Shown piece by piece: positions 11,779 through 13,022 of a stretch of DNA of 13,022 bases. The translations under genes were made by a program, and so were the position numbers. The notes beneath the pieces are model-generated. The model was not told the origin of the DNA and ran no database searches. It saw only the letters and a program-made list of their open reading frames with translations. How positions within the stretch are numbered: the stretch's first letter is position 1; every line of letters starts with the position of its first letter. Source of the stretch: Streptosporangium amethystogenes (GTDB taxonomy: Bacteria > Actinomycetota > Actinomycetes > Streptosporangiales > Streptosporangiaceae); assembly GCF_000721075.1 (NCBI RefSeq), contig NZ_JOEQ01000069.1, positions 1-13,022 on the forward strand, given 5' to 3'.

Positions 11779-12368
11779 CTGCGGCCCCTGATCCCGCCGA
11801 GCAGCCTGTGGGGGAGTCGGAAGGCTCCTCCCGGGTCGCCGGCGGCTGCGTGATCGCCATCGGCATCGGCGCCGCCCTTGGTGTCGTCTACGTCTACCCG
11901 GACGTCGGCACCTACGCCGCCGGGCTCGTCACCGCCGCCGGGGTCCGCAAGGCCCGTGGCTGGGTCGCCAAGCGTCAGACCCACAAGGGCGAGCAGGTTG
12001 TAGATGAGGCGGATGTAGATGAGCCCGTCGACATCGTGGCCGTCCTTCAAACCCTCGGCGAGGGCGGGACTGGGGTCCTCCTCACCGCCCTCCGCGAGGC
12101 CGCCGGACTCTCCGACACCAAGGCCGTCCGCGCCCTCCTCGACGAGGCCGGCATCCGGGTGCGCGCGGGAGTCCGCACCCCGGCCGGGAACGGGCCCGGC
12201 GTACACGCGGATGACATCCCGGCCCCCTCCCCCACCCCTACCGACCCCTCTCAGGCCGGTTGTTTGTGCAGCTCAGGGGCTGCCAACGCCAACACCAACA
12301 ACGGACCGCACCTCGTCCAGGACGAGACCAACCCGCACCGCTGGCACGTCGTGAAGGAGACCGTCTGA
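11775..12368 (+). CDS. Membrane protein with C-terminal winged-helix-like domain, Spd-type cluster
   Basis: A 197-residue protein. GTG 11775 overlaps the previous stop by 4 nt. Residues about 21-60 contain a hydrophobic segment (GGCVIAIGIGAALGVVYVY) and a second weaker one (TYAAGLVTAAGV). An acidic linker (VVDEADVDEPVD) follows; a 15-bp direct repeat in the DNA (12000-12023, GTAGATGAG twice) encodes part of it. Residues about 90-145 (IVAVLQTLGEGGTGVLLTALREAAGLSDTKAVRALLDEAGIRVRAGVR, then GNGPGVHADDIP) form a helix-turn-helix-like domain that I recognise from actinobacterial conjugative elements and prophages. The C-terminal part is a Pro/Asn-rich tail containing CLC. Likely a membrane-attached DNA-binding partner of the upstream proteins. 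Confidence 0.72.
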   Translation: MTAAPDPAEQPVGESEGSSRVAGGCVIAIGIGAALGVVYVYPDVGTYAAGLVTAAGVRKARGWVAKRQTHKGEQVVDEADVDEPVDIVAVLQTLGEGGTGVLLTALREAAGLSDTKAVRALLDEAGIRVRAGVRTPAGNGPGVHADDIPAPSPTPTDPSQAGCLCSSGAANANTNNGPHLVQDETNPHRWHVVKETV

Positions 12369-12502
12369 TGGCACTACGCCAGCCCAAGCCTGAGCCGTCC
12401 GACCCGCGCCTGAAAGGCCACGAGACGACGTACAGCAGCAGCCGCGGCGGCTGGGTCAAGCCGACCGACAAGCCCACACCGGGCACGCCGAAGAAGCCCT
12501 AA
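12368..12502 (+). CDS. Hypothetical 44-aa basic peptide
   Basis: A short, Pro/Lys-rich peptide (MALRQPKPEPSDPRLKGHET to PGTPKKP) with no hydrophobic segment. ATG 12368 overlaps the previous stop by 1 nt (TGATG), and the TAA stop is unusual in this GC-rich set. Coupling is the main evidence of translation. Function unknown. Confidence 0.6.
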   Translation: MALRQPKPEPSDPRLKGHETTYSSSRGGWVKPTDKPTPGTPKKP

Positions 12503-12525
12503 CCCCGCCCACTGAAGGAGCCCCC

Positions 12526-12696
12526 GTGGACCTCACCGACCAGCAGATCGCCCGCAAGCTCATCGGCATCGCGTACAGCGTCGACCTCGACCCGAAGGCC
12601 GCTCAGGCGCTTGCCGACCTCCACGGCCTGACCATCGAGCAGTTGCAGCGCGGGATCGCCTACCTGGAGTCCGGCAAGCCCCTCACCGAGGGATGA
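12526..12696 (+). CDS. Hypothetical 56-aa helical protein
   Basis: GTG 12526 is preceded by GAAGGAG (12514-12520), a strong ribosome site, 5 nt upstream. The product (MDLTDQQIARKLIGIAYSVD, then PKAAQALADLHGLTIEQLQRGIAYLESG) is made of three short helices and may be a small helix-turn-helix-like fold, but the match is not clear enough to name. It is the last gene of the right operon. Confidence 0.68.
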   Translation: MDLTDQQIARKLIGIAYSVDLDPKAAQALADLHGLTIEQLQRGIAYLESGKPLTEG

Positions 12697-12759
12697 CCGA
12701 CACGTGGCATCCGTGACCGGCCACCGTCAGCCCCCGGCCGTACCGTAGGACCATCACAC

Positions 12760-12840
12760 CCGCAGATTCTGGATGCTGCTCCAGAACTCGCGGAGGACCG
12801 AGCCCCGCCCCCGGAACAGCGCCCGGGTCGGCGGGGCTTC
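12760..12840 (+). ncRNA. Candidate small structured RNA or leader with two hairpins
   Basis: The gene-free stretch 12697-12891 contains two hairpins in a row. The first is CCGC (12760-12763), 3-nt internal loop, TTCTGG (12767-12772), 8-nt loop, CCAGAA (12781-12786), 3-nt internal loop, GCGG (12790-12793). The second, at 12801-12838, looks like a terminator. TAGGAC at 12746-12751 resembles a streptomycete -10 just upstream, but no convincing -35 is seen. It could be a short independent RNA, the 3' end of the right operon, or a leader. Nothing else is seen between 12697 and 12745 or between 12841 and 12881. Confidence 0.35.
12801..12838 (+). terminator. Terminator-like hairpin at the end of the right operon
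   Basis: AGCCCCGCC (12801-12809) pairs with GGCGGGGCT (12830-12838). The stem continues inward with CCCGG (12810-12814) and CCGGG (12823-12827) after a 2-nt bulge. It is followed by TCCTCGT, a weak pyrimidine tail. The 14-bp stem suits a GC-rich terminator. Confidence 0.65.
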
Positions 12841-12891
12841 CTCGTACCCGCACCCCGTGGCAGGATGCCCCGACACGCACCAAGGGGGCAC

Positions 12892-13022
12892 ATGCGCTAC
12901 TACACCGAGAGACGCGGCGCCAACCACGGCCTGCACCTCTTCCTGAGCATCATCACCTGCGGCATGTGGGCCATCACCGGCTGGCCCATCGCAGCCGCCA
13001 TTGGCCGCCGGCGTACCGTGCG
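12892..13022 (+). CDS. Small membrane protein, MRYYTERRGANHG family (3' end cut by window)
   Basis: The first 43 codons are visible. MRYYTERRGANHGLHLFLSI leads into a hydrophobic segment with CGMWAITGWPIAAAIG and ends GRRRTV at the window edge. I recognise this opening from short membrane proteins found in Streptomyces prophages and actinophages, with a tyrosine- and arginine-rich start and one or two membrane helices; their function is unknown. ATG 12892 has AAGGGGG (12882-12888) 3 nt upstream, rather close, but no better start is near. The gene lies after a terminator-like hairpin, so it may belong to the next transcription unit. Confidence 0.7.
   Translation, partial: MRYYTERRGANHGLHLFLSIITCGMWAITGWPIAAAIGRRRTV

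Noticed and set aside
12000..12023. Two GTAGATGAG copies 15 bp apart
   Set aside because: A minor in-frame duplication encoding VDEADVDEP in an acidic linker; too short to call an iteron or regulatory site.
1..13022. tRNA genes, attachment sites or insertion sequences
   Set aside because: No cloverleaf, transposase, terminal inverted repeats or direct target duplication could be recognised by reading both strands. An att site cannot be identified without the host junctions.

Overview
The window is a very GC-rich actinobacterial sequence. C- and G-ending codons, frequent GTG starts, WhiB proteins and Spd-like membrane proteins all point to Streptomyces or a close relative. It looks like the early and replication region of a mobile element: a temperate phage, prophage, phage-plasmid or integrative element. 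No integrase, terminase, capsid, FtsK-like transfer protein or tRNA is visible, so the element type stays open. Almost every gene is on the + strand and most neighbours overlap by 1-20 nt, so they probably form long translationally coupled operons. The one minus-strand gene, at about 9.2-9.4 kb, splits the window into two rightward blocks.

Left block (1-9.1 kb). It opens with a Cro/XRE-type regulator (possibly cut by the window edge) and an excisionase-like helix-turn-helix protein (to 446). Then come three small proteins of unknown function (535-1693), a RecE/Cas4-like PD-(D/E)XK exonuclease (1690-2535), and a probable partner single-strand annealing protein (2532-3353). Two different WhiB-family iron-sulphur regulators follow in tandem (3350-4173). 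Next is a replication cassette built like lambda O-P: a winged-helix initiator (4239-5144) carrying 19-bp iterons and a 20-bp palindrome inside its coding sequence, followed by a DnaC-like AAA+ helicase loader (5147-5866). A small unknown protein, a cytosine-5 DNA methyltransferase (6089-7039) and six small accessory proteins, several cysteine-rich, end the block. A strong bidirectional terminator lies at 9139-9164.

Control region (9.17-9.57 kb). A leftward AlpA/excisionase-like protein faces the left block. It is separated from the right block by a short regulatory region with a perfect 14-bp palindrome, a good rightward promoter and a hairpin in the predicted leader RNA.

Right block (9.57-12.7 kb). 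Two small proteins precede a 412-residue protein that combines four membrane helices, a GIY-YIG (T5orf172-like) domain and a C-terminal helix-turn-helix. A membrane protein and a membrane/winged-helix protein follow, both resembling plasmid-spread (Spd) type genes, then two tiny proteins. A structured, gene-free stretch (12697-12891) with two hairpins, the second terminator-like, separates this from the start of another small membrane protein that runs off the window.

The proposed working model is inference. Recombination genes (exonuclease plus annealing protein) and O/P-like genes replicate the element from an origin inside the initiator gene. WhiB and HTH proteins set expression. The methyltransferase may protect the DNA. 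The Spd-like cluster could serve intermycelial spread or membrane-associated DNA handling.
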